Below are positions 1 to 8,003 of a stretch of 64,000 nt of DNA, piece after piece. The position numbers and the translations under genes are program-made. Each line of letters opens with the position of its first letter. Position 1 is the first letter of the stretch. The notes beneath the pieces are model-generated. The model saw only the letters and a program-made list of their open reading frames with translations. It ran no database searches and had not been told where the DNA came from. The DNA lies in assembly GCF_018130615.1 (NCBI RefSeq), contig NZ_JAFCKB010000010.1:124001-188000 (forward strand), in the 5' to 3' direction. Source of the DNA: Bradyrhizobium manausense. GTDB taxonomy: Bacteria > Pseudomonadota > Alphaproteobacteria > Rhizobiales > Xanthobacteraceae.

Positions 1-301
1 CGTCCTGGGGGTGAAACTCAATGCCGACGAGGTCCAGAATCTTGTCCGGCGCCCCCAAGTCGATGTTGCGCGATTTGCAGGCGAGCACGCGGTCGAAGCG
101 GAGCGCCGCGACCAGCCGACGCGGCTCGGCCTCACCATCCAGCGTCTGCTCCCAGTCCAGCCGGCTCATGCCAACCACCAGGCGCTTCTCGCCCTGCCGC
201 CAGATGATGTCGGAAGGCTGGACGCGCGCATCCTGCACATGAGTCGAGATCACGGCGAGATCGTCGGCATCGAGCGCGATCAGTTTGAGCTGCGGAGACA
301 T
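1..301 (-). CDS. DUF2948 family protein (3' end cut by window edge)
   Basis: The reading frame opens at the ATG at 301 and runs off the left edge without a stop, giving about 100 residues (starting MSPQLKLIALDADDLAVIS). The sequence, including the segments VQPSDIIWRQGEKRLVVGM and RLVAALRFDRV, resembles DUF2948, a small alphaproteobacterial family of unknown function that, as I recall, usually lies between murA and hisD. No catalytic motif is visible. The family normally has about 140-150 residues, so roughly the last third is missing here. The opposite-strand frame over the same bases is a high-GC shadow. The function is not known. Confidence 0.75.
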   Translation of the reverse strand, partial: MSPQLKLIALDADDLAVISTHVQDARVQPSDIIWRQGEKRLVVGMSRLDWEQTLDGEAEPRRLVAALRFDRVLACKSRNIDLGAPDKILDLVGIEFHPQD

Positions 302-390
302 CACCGACACTTCTCCTCGGGGGCCGATCCGGCTCAACGCGCGGGGCGGCCAAAATTTCCTCGCAAACTAGCGGCCCGGCAGACCAAGGA

Positions 391-1050
391 CTAGAGGCTA
401 TTGATATCCCTCATCTCCAGTACCTTCTTGGGATAACCGACCCGCGCGACGTGAATCATGGCGCGGCCCATCTGCTCGGTCGAGGTGACGAGCGCGGGCG
501 AGATCCGGCGCAGCACTGACCACAGCGGCCAGGTCACATCGTAGACCGCCTGCACCCAGGCCGTCTTTGAGCGGGTGCCATGCAAAGGCTGGATCGCGCC
601 GGGCCGAAACATATAGGCGGCCTTGAACGGCAGCTTGAGCAGATCGTTCTCGGTCTTGCCCTTGACCCGCGCCCACATCCGCGAGCCCTGCTCGGTGGAG
701 TCAGTGCCCGCGCCGGTAACATAGGTGAAAGTCATCTGCGGATTGAGCCGCGCCAGCGTCGTCGCAGCAGCGAGCGTGATGTCGTAAGTGAGATGGCGGT
801 AACGCTCTTCGCTCATACCGATGGAGGAGACGCCGAGACAGAAGAAGCAGGCATCGAATCCGGTGAGCTGCCCCTCGATCGCCGAATAGTCTGTGAAATC
901 GTTGTGGATGATCTCGGTCAGCTTCGCGTTTTGCACGCCGGTCGGGCTGCGTCCGACCACCAGCACGCGCTCGACACCGGCATCGACCAGGCACTCGCGC
1001 AGAACGCCCTGCCCGACCATGCCAGTCGCGCCGAAAATGATGACACGCAT
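391..1050 (-). CDS. NAD(P)-binding Rossmann-fold protein, epimerase-like
   Basis: The protein has 219 residues. It starts at the ATG at 1050, which opens directly into a Rossmann dinucleotide-binding motif (MRVIIFGATGMVGQGVLREC). The open frame extends further upstream but that part lies inside the next gene and is not protein-like. The fold resembles atypical short-chain dehydrogenases of the NmrA/YbjT type: a GATGMVG loop at the N-terminus, and a later FTYVTGAGTDSTEQGSRMW segment that stands where the catalytic Ser region would be. The classical YxxxK motif is not obvious, so it may bind cofactor without acting as a normal dehydrogenase. It lies 26 bases downstream of the SDR gene on the same strand and is probably co-transcribed with it. 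The substrate is unknown. Confidence 0.8.
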   Translation of the reverse strand: MRVIIFGATGMVGQGVLRECLVDAGVERVLVVGRSPTGVQNAKLTEIIHNDFTDYSAIEGQLTGFDACFFCLGVSSIGMSEERYRHLTYDITLAAATTLARLNPQMTFTYVTGAGTDSTEQGSRMWARVKGKTENDLLKLPFKAAYMFRPGAIQPLHGTRSKTAWVQAVYDVTWPLWSVLRRISPALVTSTEQMGRAMIHVARVGYPKKVLEMRDINSL

Positions 1051-1076
1051 CGGAACGTCCCCACGGAAGTCGCGGC

Positions 1077-2015
1077 TCATGCGGCGGCCGCGATCTCGTC
1101 GAAGGATACACCTGTCAGTGTCGCCGAGACATCCCACAGCATGGCGGAGGAAGTGAAATCCTTTGCCTGCGGCATGATCCGCGCAGGCCGAGGTGCCCCC
1201 TTCAACTCGTAAAACCCGTTCGGACCATAATAGCCGCCGGGCTCCGCGGTCGGCGAGGTCGCCGCGAACAGGGTCGGCAGCGCGCCTTCCCCGGCGGACT
1301 GGCTCATCAACGGCTGGAGCAACCGGCCCACTCGCCATTGCAAGGTGTTGGCGCCCGGACCGTTCGAAATGAGATCGGTGCGCGCGTAGCCGGGATGGGC
1401 GGCAACGCTCCTCAAACCCCAACCGGCCGCGTCGCTGCGCCGCTGCAATTCGAGCGAGAACATCAGCATCGCGAGCTTGGACTGGCAGTAAGCGCGCCAG
1501 GGACGATAGGACCGCTTGCTCTGCAGGTCGTCGAAATTGATCGCGCCGGAGCGGTGCGCGAGGCTCGACAGATTGACGATCCGAGGCGCCTTGGCGCGGC
1601 GAAGCTGCGGCAACAGGCGCGCCGTCAGCGCGTAATGGCCGAGATAATTGGTGCCGAGCTGCATCTCGAAACCATCCTCGGTCTGCTGTCGCTTCGGCAG
1701 CGCCATCACGCCGGCATTGTTGATCAGGAGGTCGAGCTGGTCGTTGCTTGCGGCAAAGCGCCTGGCGAAATCGGCGACCGAGGACAGGCTGGCGAGGTCG
1801 AGATGCTCATAGGCGATCAGAGCATTGGGAAACTTCGCGCAAATGCCCTCGATCGCCCGCAGGCCCTTTGCGTCGTTGCGCCCGGTGAGTATGACGATGG
1901 CTCCGGCGCCCGCCAACGCCAGTGCCGTCTCGTAACCAAGGCCGCCGGTGGCGCCGGTCACCACGGCGGTCTTGCCGCTGAGCGATGGGATGTCTGCCGT
2001 GGTCCAGTCGGTCAT
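1077..2015 (-). CDS. Short-chain dehydrogenase/reductase
   Basis: The protein has 312 residues with all the hallmarks of a classical SDR oxidoreductase. It has the cofactor loop TGATGGLG near residues 20-27, the NNAGV motif, the catalytic Ser in the VNLSSLAHRS segment, and the YxxxK active site as YCQSK. The length and the long C-terminal region resemble the retinol-dehydrogenase/WWOX-like group of bacterial SDRs. The substrate cannot be read from the sequence. The gene is divergent from a TetR regulator, and a perfect palindrome lies in the 83-base gap, so it is very probably the target of that regulator. The NAD(P)-binding gene just downstream is likely in the same transcript. Confidence 0.9.
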   Translation of the reverse strand: MTDWTTADIPSLSGKTAVVTGATGGLGYETALALAGAGAIVILTGRNDAKGLRAIEGICAKFPNALIAYEHLDLASLSSVADFARRFAASNDQLDLLINNAGVMALPKRQQTEDGFEMQLGTNYLGHYALTARLLPQLRRAKAPRIVNLSSLAHRSGAINFDDLQSKRSYRPWRAYCQSKLAMLMFSLELQRRSDAAGWGLRSVAAHPGYARTDLISNGPGANTLQWRVGRLLQPLMSQSAGEGALPTLFAATSPTAEPGGYYGPNGFYELKGAPRPARIMPQAKDFTSSAMLWDVSATLTGVSFDEIAAAA

Positions 2016-2064
2016 GCCACATCTCCGTTCGGGGCTGGAACGAGGTCCGCGACGGGTCTAAATG

Positions 2065-2077
2065 TGCACTGAGTGCA
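2065..2077. promoter_or_regulatory. Palindromic operator between SDR and TetR genes
   Basis: TGCACT-G-AGTGCA is a perfect inverted repeat with 6-base arms around one central base. It lies 50 bases upstream of the SDR ATG and just upstream of the TetR start. TetR dimers typically bind such sites between themselves and their divergent target, so both genes are probably repressed from here. The palindrome is seen directly; the binding is inferred. Confidence 0.6.
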
Positions 2078-2098
2078 AGTTTGCAAGAGGTGGAATCA

Positions 2099-2752
2099 TT
2101 GAAGGCTTCGAAGCCCGTCAGGGCATCGGTCAGGATAGGCGCCAAGCCATTGCCGGCAGGAGAAAAATCCCCTGATGGCCCTGGCCTGCGCCAGCGCAAG
2201 CAGCAGGAAACCCGCGAGCGGCTGAAGCGTGCCGCGATGGCGCTATTCCTGGCGCGCGGCTTCGAGGCCACCACCATCGAGGACATCGCCGATGCGGCCG
2301 ACATGTCACGGCGGAGCTTCTTCCACTACTTCGCATCCAAGGAGGACGTGGTCGCCGCCTGGCAGGAGGATGCCGCGGCCGCGCTGGTCACCGAGATCCT
2401 GGCGCGGCCGGCGGATGAATCCATGCTGACGGCGGCGGAGAACGCGATCGCCACGGCGATCAAGCGGATCGATCCGGCCGAGGCGGCGGCGATGTCGCAG
2501 CTCAAGCGGGACAACCCGGCGCTTCAGGCTCGCGACCAGCTCAAATACGAAAAGCTCGAGCGCGCGCTGGCGGACGGGCTTGCGCAACGCTCGCCCCGCA
2601 AATCGGACCAGCTGAAGGCCCGGCTCGTCGCCATGATCGCCACCGGCGCGATGCGCGTCGGCGGCGAGAGCTGGCTCAGCGAAGGCACGCGCGACAAGCC
2701 GGAGGCTTTCGTCAAGCGAACCTTTGATACGATCCGGGCGATCCTCGAATGA
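2099..2752 (+). CDS. TetR family transcriptional regulator
   Basis: I chose the TTG at 2099, which has an AGAGG sequence at 2086-2090 upstream. The ATG at 1985 would place translation inside the divergent SDR gene, and the GTG at 2090 is also possible. The protein is then about 217 residues. The N-terminal DNA-binding region is typical of TetR: RQRKQQETRERLKRAAMALF, followed by GFEATTIEDIADAADMSRRS and FFHYFASKEDVV. The C-terminal ligand domain is not diagnostic. It lies head to head with the SDR gene and the 13-base palindrome in between is its likely operator. The inducing ligand is unknown. Confidence 0.88.
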   Translation: MKASKPVRASVRIGAKPLPAGEKSPDGPGLRQRKQQETRERLKRAAMALFLARGFEATTIEDIADAADMSRRSFFHYFASKEDVVAAWQEDAAAALVTEILARPADESMLTAAENAIATAIKRIDPAEAAAMSQLKRDNPALQARDQLKYEKLERALADGLAQRSPRKSDQLKARLVAMIATGAMRVGGESWLSEGTRDKPEAFVKRTFDTIRAILE

Positions 2753-2761
2753 GCGTTCGGC

Positions 2762-3586
2762 TCAGCCCTTGAAGAACGCGAGCAGGTCCGCGTTGATGGT
2801 TTCGGCTTCCGTGGTCGGCATGCCGTGCGGAAAGCCCTTGTAGGTTTTCAACGTACCGTTCTTGAGCAGCTTGGCCGACAGCGGCGCGGAATCGGCGTAG
2901 GGCACGACCTGATCGTCGTCGCCGTGCATCACCAGCACCGGCACGTTGATCTTCTTGAGGTCCTCGGTGAAGTCCGTCTGCGAGAACGCGACGATGCCGT
3001 CGTAATGCGCCTTCGCGCCGCCCATCATGCCCTGGCGCCACCAGTTCTGGATCACCGCTTCCGACGGTTTGGCGCCGGGACGGTTGTAGCCATAGAACGG
3101 CCCGGCGGCGATGTCGCGATAGAAGGCCGAGCGGCCGGCCGCGAGCGCGGCCTGGAAGCCGTCGAACACACTCTTCGGCAGGCCACCGGGATTGGCCTCG
3201 GTCTTCACCATCAGCGGCGGCACCGCGGAGAGGATAGCGGCCTTTGCGACCCGGCTCTCGCCATGGCGCGCGATGTAGTGCACGACCTCGCCGCCGCCGG
3301 TGGAATGGCCGACATGGAGGGCGCTCTTGAGATCGAGATGCGCAGTCAGCGCCGCGAGATCGTCGGCATAGTGATCCATGTCGTGGCCGCCGGCGACCTG
3401 CGCCGAGCGGCCATGGCCGCGGCGGTCATGGGCGATGACGCGATAGCCGCGGGTGACGAAGAACATCATCTGCGCGTCCCAATCATCTGATGACAGCGGC
3501 CAGCCATGACTGAACACGACCGGCTGGCCCGAGCCCCAATCCTTGTAGAAGATCTCGACGCCGTCTTTGGTGGTGATGGTAGGCAT
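2762..3586 (-). CDS. Alpha/beta hydrolase, non-haem chloroperoxidase type
   Basis: The protein has 274 residues and starts at the ATG at 3586, preceded by an AAGGAGTC ribosome binding site; the nine extra in-frame codons upstream lack one. The N-terminus ([20 protein letters not shown]) and the nucleophile elbow GHSTGGGEV are characteristic of the cofactor-free chloroperoxidase/esterase group. The oxyanion segment [12 protein letters not shown] is present, the acid is in [11 protein letters not shown], and the catalytic His is in the KGFPHGM segment. Family members hydrolyse esters and can form peracids; the natural substrate is unknown. It is convergent with the TetR gene with a 9-base gap. 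Confidence 0.88.
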   Translation of the reverse strand: MPTITTKDGVEIFYKDWGSGQPVVFSHGWPLSSDDWDAQMMFFVTRGYRVIAHDRRGHGRSAQVAGGHDMDHYADDLAALTAHLDLKSALHVGHSTGGGEVVHYIARHGESRVAKAAILSAVPPLMVKTEANPGGLPKSVFDGFQAALAAGRSAFYRDIAAGPFYGYNRPGAKPSEAVIQNWWRQGMMGGAKAHYDGIVAFSQTDFTEDLKKINVPVLVMHGDDDQVVPYADSAPLSAKLLKNGTLKTYKGFPHGMPTTEAETINADLLAFFKG

Positions 3587-3608
3587 TGGGGACTCCTTGT
3601 TGCCTCGA

Positions 3609-3720
3609 GTCATTCCGGGGCGCGCACAGCGCGAACCCGGAATCCAGAGATTGTGGCGCGAGATTCTCAGGTGCGTAATTGCGCACCATAGTTCATCGCT
3701 GCGCGATGCCTTGGAATGAC
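3609..3720. repeat. Imperfect palindromic intergenic element
   Basis: The segment begins GTCATTCC (3609-3616) and ends with its exact reverse complement GGAATGAC (3713-3720). Inside are further GC-rich inverted pieces such as GCGCGCACAGCGCG and GTGCGTAATTGCGCAC. I recognise this layout as one of the dispersed elements common between genes in Bradyrhizobium and Rhodopseudomonas. It may fold into a long cruciform and could act as a transcription end signal. The family assignment is from memory. Confidence 0.55.
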
Positions 3721-3733
3721 GACCGGCCGACGA

Positions 3734-4243
3734 TCAGGCGAACGTCATCGGCTTGTAGCGGCGCCAGGCGCCGATGGTCACGAGCACGAAGAACACCAGC
3801 ACGATGCCCTGCACCACGGCGAAGACAGGGCCGGACGGCGGCGCGGGTGGCACGGCCGGCGCGAGCGCGGCCAGCGCGGGCACTTTCAGGAACGACTGGA
3901 TGATCAGCACGAAGACGTTGAAGTAGAGCGAGATCATCGCGGTCACGACATAGACAGGACGCCAGACGCCTTTGAGCTTCATGCCGTACAGCGCGATGCA
4001 GGCGATCGCGAGCAGCACCAGCGAGATCGCGGCGATGATCTGGGAGGGCAGCAGCTCCTTGAACGGAAACAGGAAGCCGGTGGCGCTGGTGAGGATCGTG
4101 AACAGCAGGAAGATCGCAGTGAGACCCGGCATCGGCTTCGAGCCGAGCAGGCCGAACATCACGATCACGCCCGCGACGATGCCGATCAGGCTGATGATGA
4201 CATGGACCAGTGTGAAGGCTTGCAGGCTCATCCCGAGAACCAT
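3734..4243 (-). CDS. Small integral membrane protein, unknown function
   Basis: The protein has about 169 residues and starts at the ATG at 4243, behind a GGAG-type ribosome binding site; a longer in-frame start at 4312 would add a polar, unconvincing leader. It has four to five hydrophobic segments: VHVIISLIGIVAGVIVMFGL, LTAIFLLFTILTSATGF, IIAAISLVLLAIACIALYGM, VYVVTAMISLYFNVFVLIIQ, and a final FAVVQGIVLVFFVLVTIGAW. A proline-rich loop (APAVPPAPPSGP) precedes the last helix. I recognise no enzyme motif. It is an inner-membrane protein of a type often found singly in rhizobia. Confidence 0.75.
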   Translation of the reverse strand: MVLGMSLQAFTLVHVIISLIGIVAGVIVMFGLLGSKPMPGLTAIFLLFTILTSATGFLFPFKELLPSQIIAAISLVLLAIACIALYGMKLKGVWRPVYVVTAMISLYFNVFVLIIQSFLKVPALAALAPAVPPAPPSGPVFAVVQGIVLVFFVLVTIGAWRRYKPMTFA

Positions 4244-4439
4244 GGCATCTCTCCTACTCTCTGAAATTGAGATCGGGAGATTGATATTACGGTCCTCATC
4301 GGATTGCCACATGCGGCACGATCACACATGTGCGTGCAGCCATGCATCATCGTGCGAATCGAAAAACGCATGGCTGAAGTTTTTGCAGCGCTGTCACAAA
4401 CAGCAGCAGCTTCGACGAAAGTTTAATCGATCATCTCGA

Positions 4440-4748
4440 TCAGACTTCCTTGGTGTCGAAGATCAGCAGATCAGCGCCGCCGCTGGCGAATTTCGGCACG
4501 TCGCCTGCGGCTGCCTTGCCGGCTTCGCTGCCGAACGCCTTCTGGATGTCACCCACGCTGTCGAAGGTGAGAATGGCGACGAGGTGCACGCCTGACGGTC
4601 CGGCGGGCGAGCCGACTGCGCCGGTGCTGACGGCATATTTCTTCAGGCCGGGAAGCTTCTTGGCGAGCGGGATGTGGGTCTCGGCATAATGCTTGTCGAA
4701 GGCAGCAGCGTCTTTGGGCGTTTTGTAGAGCACGACGAGTTCGGCCAT
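4440..4748 (-). CDS. EthD family protein
   Basis: The protein has 102 residues and starts at the ATG at 4748. It matches the EthD/dimeric alpha-beta barrel family: an N-terminal strand MAELVVLYKTPKD, the conserved HYAETHIPLAKKLPGLKKY block, and a C-terminal GGADLLIFDTKEV. The first EthD described was needed for ethyl tert-butyl ether degradation, but most members have no proven activity. It is flanked on its 5' side by an intergenic repeat and seems to be a single-gene unit. Confidence 0.85.
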   Translation of the reverse strand: MAELVVLYKTPKDAAAFDKHYAETHIPLAKKLPGLKKYAVSTGAVGSPAGPSGVHLVAILTFDSVGDIQKAFGSEAGKAAAGDVPKFASGGADLLIFDTKEV

Positions 4749-4779
4749 TTAGTCCTCCCGTTAGGCGGTTTGTTTGTAG

Positions 4780-4892
4780 CTCCTCATGGTGAGGAGGCGC
4801 GCAAGCGCCGCCTCGAACCATCAAAGGCCCGGCTTTGGCAGTCGGGCCTCGATCCTTCGAGACGCCGCTATCGCGGCTCCTCAGGATGGGGA
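4780..4892. repeat. REP-like palindromic intergenic element
   Basis: It contains a hairpin CTCCTCATGGTGAGGAG (7-base arms, 3-base loop) at its left end and a second GCCGCTATCGCGGC hairpin near its right end, and the left and right thirds are themselves partly complementary (CTCCTCATGG... versus ...CTCCTCAGGATGGGG). The mixture of 'cctcgaaccat' and 'ccttcgagacgc' is, from memory, typical of a repeat scattered through bradyrhizobial chromosomes. It lies between the EthD gene and the FAD/cNMP gene and codes for nothing. Confidence 0.55.
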
Positions 4893-4960
4893 GATAGTCT
4901 GTAGTTGTCGGCAAAACTGCAAGTCACATTCGACTTGCCGTTCCCTTGTCTTATCCTTGA

Positions 4961-6667
4961 CTAAAGCGCCGGTTTTGCGGCGTCGCCGAGATAGCTGTGC
5001 AGGGAGGCCACGACCTGCGCGCCTTCGCCGATGGCGCCGCCGACGCGCTTGACCGAGCCGGAGCGGACGTCGCCGACGGCGTAGACGCCGGGCACTGAGG
5101 TCTCGAGCGGCGCCACCAGCTTGCCCTGGTTCAGCTCGGACTGCGCGCCCGTCACGACGAAGCCGCCCCGATCGAGCGTCACACCGCAGCCGTCGAGCCA
5201 GGTGGTTGCGGGATCGGCGCCGACGAACAAAAAGAGATTCTTGATGTCGACAGACTCTTCGTCATTCGACAAGCGGCTCTTTAGGCGGATGCGCCGCAGC
5301 AGCGAAGCCTCATCGCCCTCGAGCGCCGAGATCTCGGTGTTGAACAGCAGCTCGATGTTCGGCGTCGCTTCGATGCGCTCGATGAGATAGCGCGACATGC
5401 TGGCCCCCAAGCCGCCGCCGCGGATGATCATCAGAACTTTCTTGGCGTGTCCCGACAGGAACACGGCCGCCTGCCCCGCCGAATTGCCGGCGCCGACCAG
5501 TGCCACCTCCTCGCCGGCACAGAGCTTCGCCTCGACCGGCGAGGCCCAGTACCAGACGCCACGGCCCTCGAACTTGTCGAGGTTCTCGATGTCAGGCCGG
5601 CGATAGCGCGCGCCGCTCGCGACCACCACGGCACGCGAACGCAAGGGATCGCTGCCGTCGAGCGCAACCGCAAACGCGCCGTCCTTGCGCGTGCAGTCGA
5701 GCGACTTCACCGTGACGGGAATCATGATGTCGGCGCCGAACTTTTGTGCCTGGTTGAAGGCGCGCGCCGTCAGCGCCTGTCCGGAAATGCCGGTCGGAAA
5801 GCCCAGATAGTTTTCGATGCGTGCGCTGGCGCCGGCCTGGCCGCCGAAGGCGCGGGTGTCGAGCACGGCGACCGACAGCCCTTCGGAGGCCGCGTACACC
5901 GCGGTGGCGAGCCCCGCCGGCCCGCAGCCGACGATCGCGACGTCGTAGATGCGGTCATTGCGCGGGCCGCCGATCATGCCGATGGCGCGCGCAAGCTCGG
6001 TCTCGCCGGGGTTGCGCAGCACCGCGCCATCCGACGTGACGACCAGCGGCCAGTCCTCCGGCTTCGGCGAATAGCGCGCGATCACCTCGGCGGCGTCGCG
6101 ATCACGGTCGGGATCGAGCAGGTGATGCGGCTGGCCGTTGCGGGTCAGAAACCCCTGCAAGCGCACCACGCCGACCGAATGCGAGGGACCGATCAGCACG
6201 ATGCCGCCGACGCCGGCCTGGAGCAGATTGACCCGGCGCAGGATCAGCGCGCGCATGATGCGTTCACCGAGCTCGGCCTCAGCCACCAGCAGCGCGCGCA
6301 GGCGCTCGGGCGGCAACAGCAGCGTCTCGACATCGCCTTCGGCGCGGCCGTCGACCAGCGCCGGGCGGCCGGATAGCTGGCTGAGCTCGGCCAGGAACTG
6401 CCCCGGCCCCTGCTCGATCAGCGGGGTGACATGACCGAGACCGTCGCGCTGGGTGATCGCGACGTGGCCTTTCAGCACGACGAACATGCCTGGCCCCGGC
6501 TTGCCGGTCTCGAACAGCAGCTCGCCGTCCTTGTACGTCCGGAGCTCGCCGAAATTCCTGATCCGCTCGATCTCGGCAGATGTGAGCACCGGGAACGTCT
6601 GCTCGGGGCGGGTGAAACGCGACATCATCGCGTCTCGGTCGGCTCTGTCCTGCTCGTTCTGCCCCAT
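4961..6667 (-). CDS. Cyclic-nucleotide-binding domain fused to thioredoxin-reductase-like flavoprotein
   Basis: The protein has about 568 residues. The first ~145 form a cNMP-binding domain (FGELRTYKDGELLFETGKPG, then MFVVLKGHVAITQRDG and the phosphate cassette FLAELSQLSGRPALVDGRA). The rest is a two-dinucleotide-domain flavoprotein of the thioredoxin reductase fold: FAD motif VAIVGCGPAGLATAVYAASE, NADPH motif VALVGAGNSAGQAA, and the late FAD motif GVYAVGDVRSG. Where TrxR has its CxxC redox pair, this protein has YWASPVEAKLCAGE, so it cannot be a normal disulfide reductase. The ATG at 6667 was chosen; the ATG at 6628 is also possible, as neither has a strong ribosome binding site. It may be a redox enzyme gated by a cyclic nucleotide; the partner is unknown. 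Confidence 0.85.
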   Translation of the reverse strand: MGQNEQDRADRDAMMSRFTRPEQTFPVLTSAEIERIRNFGELRTYKDGELLFETGKPGPGMFVVLKGHVAITQRDGLGHVTPLIEQGPGQFLAELSQLSGRPALVDGRAEGDVETLLLPPERLRALLVAEAELGERIMRALILRRVNLLQAGVGGIVLIGPSHSVGVVRLQGFLTRNGQPHHLLDPDRDRDAAEVIARYSPKPEDWPLVVTSDGAVLRNPGETELARAIGMIGGPRNDRIYDVAIVGCGPAGLATAVYAASEGLSVAVLDTRAFGGQAGASARIENYLGFPTGISGQALTARAFNQAQKFGADIMIPVTVKSLDCTRKDGAFAVALDGSDPLRSRAVVVASGARYRRPDIENLDKFEGRGVWYWASPVEAKLCAGEEVALVGAGNSAGQAAVFLSGHAKKVLMIIRGGGLGASMSRYLIERIEATPNIELLFNTEISALEGDEASLLRRIRLKSRLSNDEESVDIKNLFLFVGADPATTWLDGCGVTLDRGGFVVTGAQSELNQGKLVAPLETSVPGVYAVGDVRSGSVKRVGGAIGEGAQVVASLHSYLGDAAKPAL

Positions 6668-6695
6668 GGCCACGTCCACGCACTCCAATTGCGAA

Positions 6696-6881
6696 TTACC
6701 CGGCTTTGCCGGCGGCCCCCTCATCTAGGGAAGCATCATCGTTCTGCGAGGGGTCGGCGCTTGCGGCGCGTTCGCGCGCCTGCGCCTTGCGCCGCTTCAG
6801 ATTCTCCCGCAGCGCCGATTTCAGGCGGTCGTCCCGCGATCCCCTCGCCTGTTTCGTGGTCCTGTCGTTCTCGTCAGCCAT
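6696..6881 (-). CDS. Small conserved basic protein, unknown function
   Basis: The protein has 61 residues from the ATG at 6881 (an ATG at 6896 would add five residues). It is highly charged: the centre (DDRLKSALRENLKRRKAQAR) is a predicted basic helix, followed by an acidic tail. I recognise this helix from small hypothetical proteins that recur in Rhizobiales, with the same RLKxALRENLKRRK core, but know of no function. It is 28 bases upstream of the flavoprotein start on the same strand and may be co-transcribed. No membrane segment or cysteine is present. Confidence 0.6.
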   Translation of the reverse strand: MADENDRTTKQARGSRDDRLKSALRENLKRRKAQARERAASADPSQNDDASLDEGAAGKAG

Positions 6882-7195
6882 CTCGGATCCATGCATCCCC
6901 TGGCGTTAACATGCCCAGAGAATGCGGCAGCTCAAGAGGCCAGCGCGATCCCGATCGTGCGAAACTCAAAATGGGCCGAATCTGCCACACCGGCCAACTG
7001 GCCACTTGGCCGGGGAACAGGAACCAAAATCGACGGAAAGTCGGCCGTTTCGGACCAAAACAGCCGTATTATCCCCGATATCGGCCCGATTTTCTCATTT
7101 TGGCCGTCCCTGCAAGCTTGCACAGCGGGGAGGCCTGTGGCAGATATCGGCCCGCTTGGTAGGCCCCTGTGGCGGCCGATTCTTATCCCAGCATT
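6882..7195. other. Intergenic region upstream of tRNA-Thr
   Basis: About 310 bases without a convincing gene. A 12-base direct repeat GATATCGGCCCG occurs at 7077-7088 and 7143-7154. The open frames across it are not protein-like. It should hold the tRNA promoter, but I see no clear -35/-10 pair. Confidence 0.4.
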
Positions 7196-7270
7196 GCTGC
7201 CGTAGCTCAGTGGTAGAGCACTCCATTGGTAATGGAGAGGTCGACAGTTCAATCCTGTCTGGCAGCACCA
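7196..7270 (+). tRNA. tRNA-Thr (anticodon GGT)
   Basis: A 75-base cloverleaf can be drawn directly. The acceptor stem GCTGCCG pairs with TGGCAGC, followed by the discriminator A and an encoded CCA. The D arm carries AGCTCAGTGGTAGAGC. The anticodon arm is CTCCA-TTGGTAA-TGGAG, giving anticodon GGT, which reads ACC and ACT threonine codons. The T arm contains GTTCAATCC. The CCA end is genomically encoded. The accessory stretch starts directly downstream. Confidence 0.95.
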
Positions 7271-7339
7271 TTTCATCTTCTTCAAATGAGCATGAACAGG
7301 CAGTCTCGCGGCACTGAACGCCCGAGTTTTGCTCGTTTC

Positions 7340-7660
7340 CGTTGCCCTCCTCTTCCGAAGAGGGCGCAGGGAAGACCGGGTGCCGACGGGCACCCGCGGT
7401 CCGCTGCGCGAAAGTGTAGCGCAAGGAAACCGCACAGCAGCATACAGGTGACGCCGAACACTCGGCCTTCCCTGCGCGATGGTTGGACGGCTTATGCCGT
7501 GCTCTCCCCGGAGACGAATTTCTTTTGCCTCCGTCGCCTCACGGAATTCACCGACACCGCGCCGGTTGACGCCAGTGCCGCCTCCGCAAGTGCTTGACCG
7601 TAGCGACGACGGCCAGGACCACACGGTTTTGCCGTACGCATAGGCGCCGTTCGTACGACA
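7340..7660 (-). repeat. Dispersed bradyrhizobial intergenic repeat
   Basis: Read on the minus strand, this block runs from 'tgtggtcctggccgtcgtcg' through 'ggagagcacggcataagccg' and 'gcagggaaggccg' to 'gcacccggtcttccctgcgc'. I recognise it from memory as a repeat that occurs many times in Bradyrhizobium genomes, where it is often mis-annotated as short hypothetical proteins. It includes a GGGTGCC-GACG-GGCACCC hairpin (7378-7395) and a CCTCTTC-C-GAAGAGG palindrome near 7350. The open frames through it are not real genes. The boundaries are approximate. Confidence 0.6.
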
Positions 7661-8003
7661 CGGCTTGTGCCGGGCTCACGGGGTTCGGCTCAATCCTCTG
7701 CCCGCCCTGCCCTCACATCCGCGCCGGCGCTGCCGCGTCCACCGCTTCCCCAACCCACGCTCGTGACGACGTACGATCGCCCCTCTCCATCGGGCCGGGA
7801 TGCGAGAAGAATGCCGTAATTCCGAATTTCGGTAAAGTGGAATATTTTTGTGAGAAGGGATTGACGCGTTTCGCGGCAGCCGGGGTGTTTTGCCCGAGGG
7901 GGCTCCTCTGCCCCGCAGGTAAGGTTAATTCTTCCTTTCGATTGTCGGTAAAATTTTATCCATTATCGTCCTTCTCATTCAAGACCAACAAGAGGCTCCG
8001 ATA

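Noticed and set aside
11-394. Plus-strand frame at the left edge
   Set aside because: It lies opposite the DUF2948 gene, which has the better protein-like sequence.
6431-7162. Plus-strand frame of 243 codons ahead of the tRNA
   Set aside because: It overlaps the flavoprotein start and the small basic gene antisense and has no recognisable sequence.
7226-7624. Short hypothetical proteins in the repeat after tRNA-Thr
   Set aside because: The frames (both strands) lie in what I take to be a dispersed non-coding repeat and overlap the tRNA; such calls are common artefacts.
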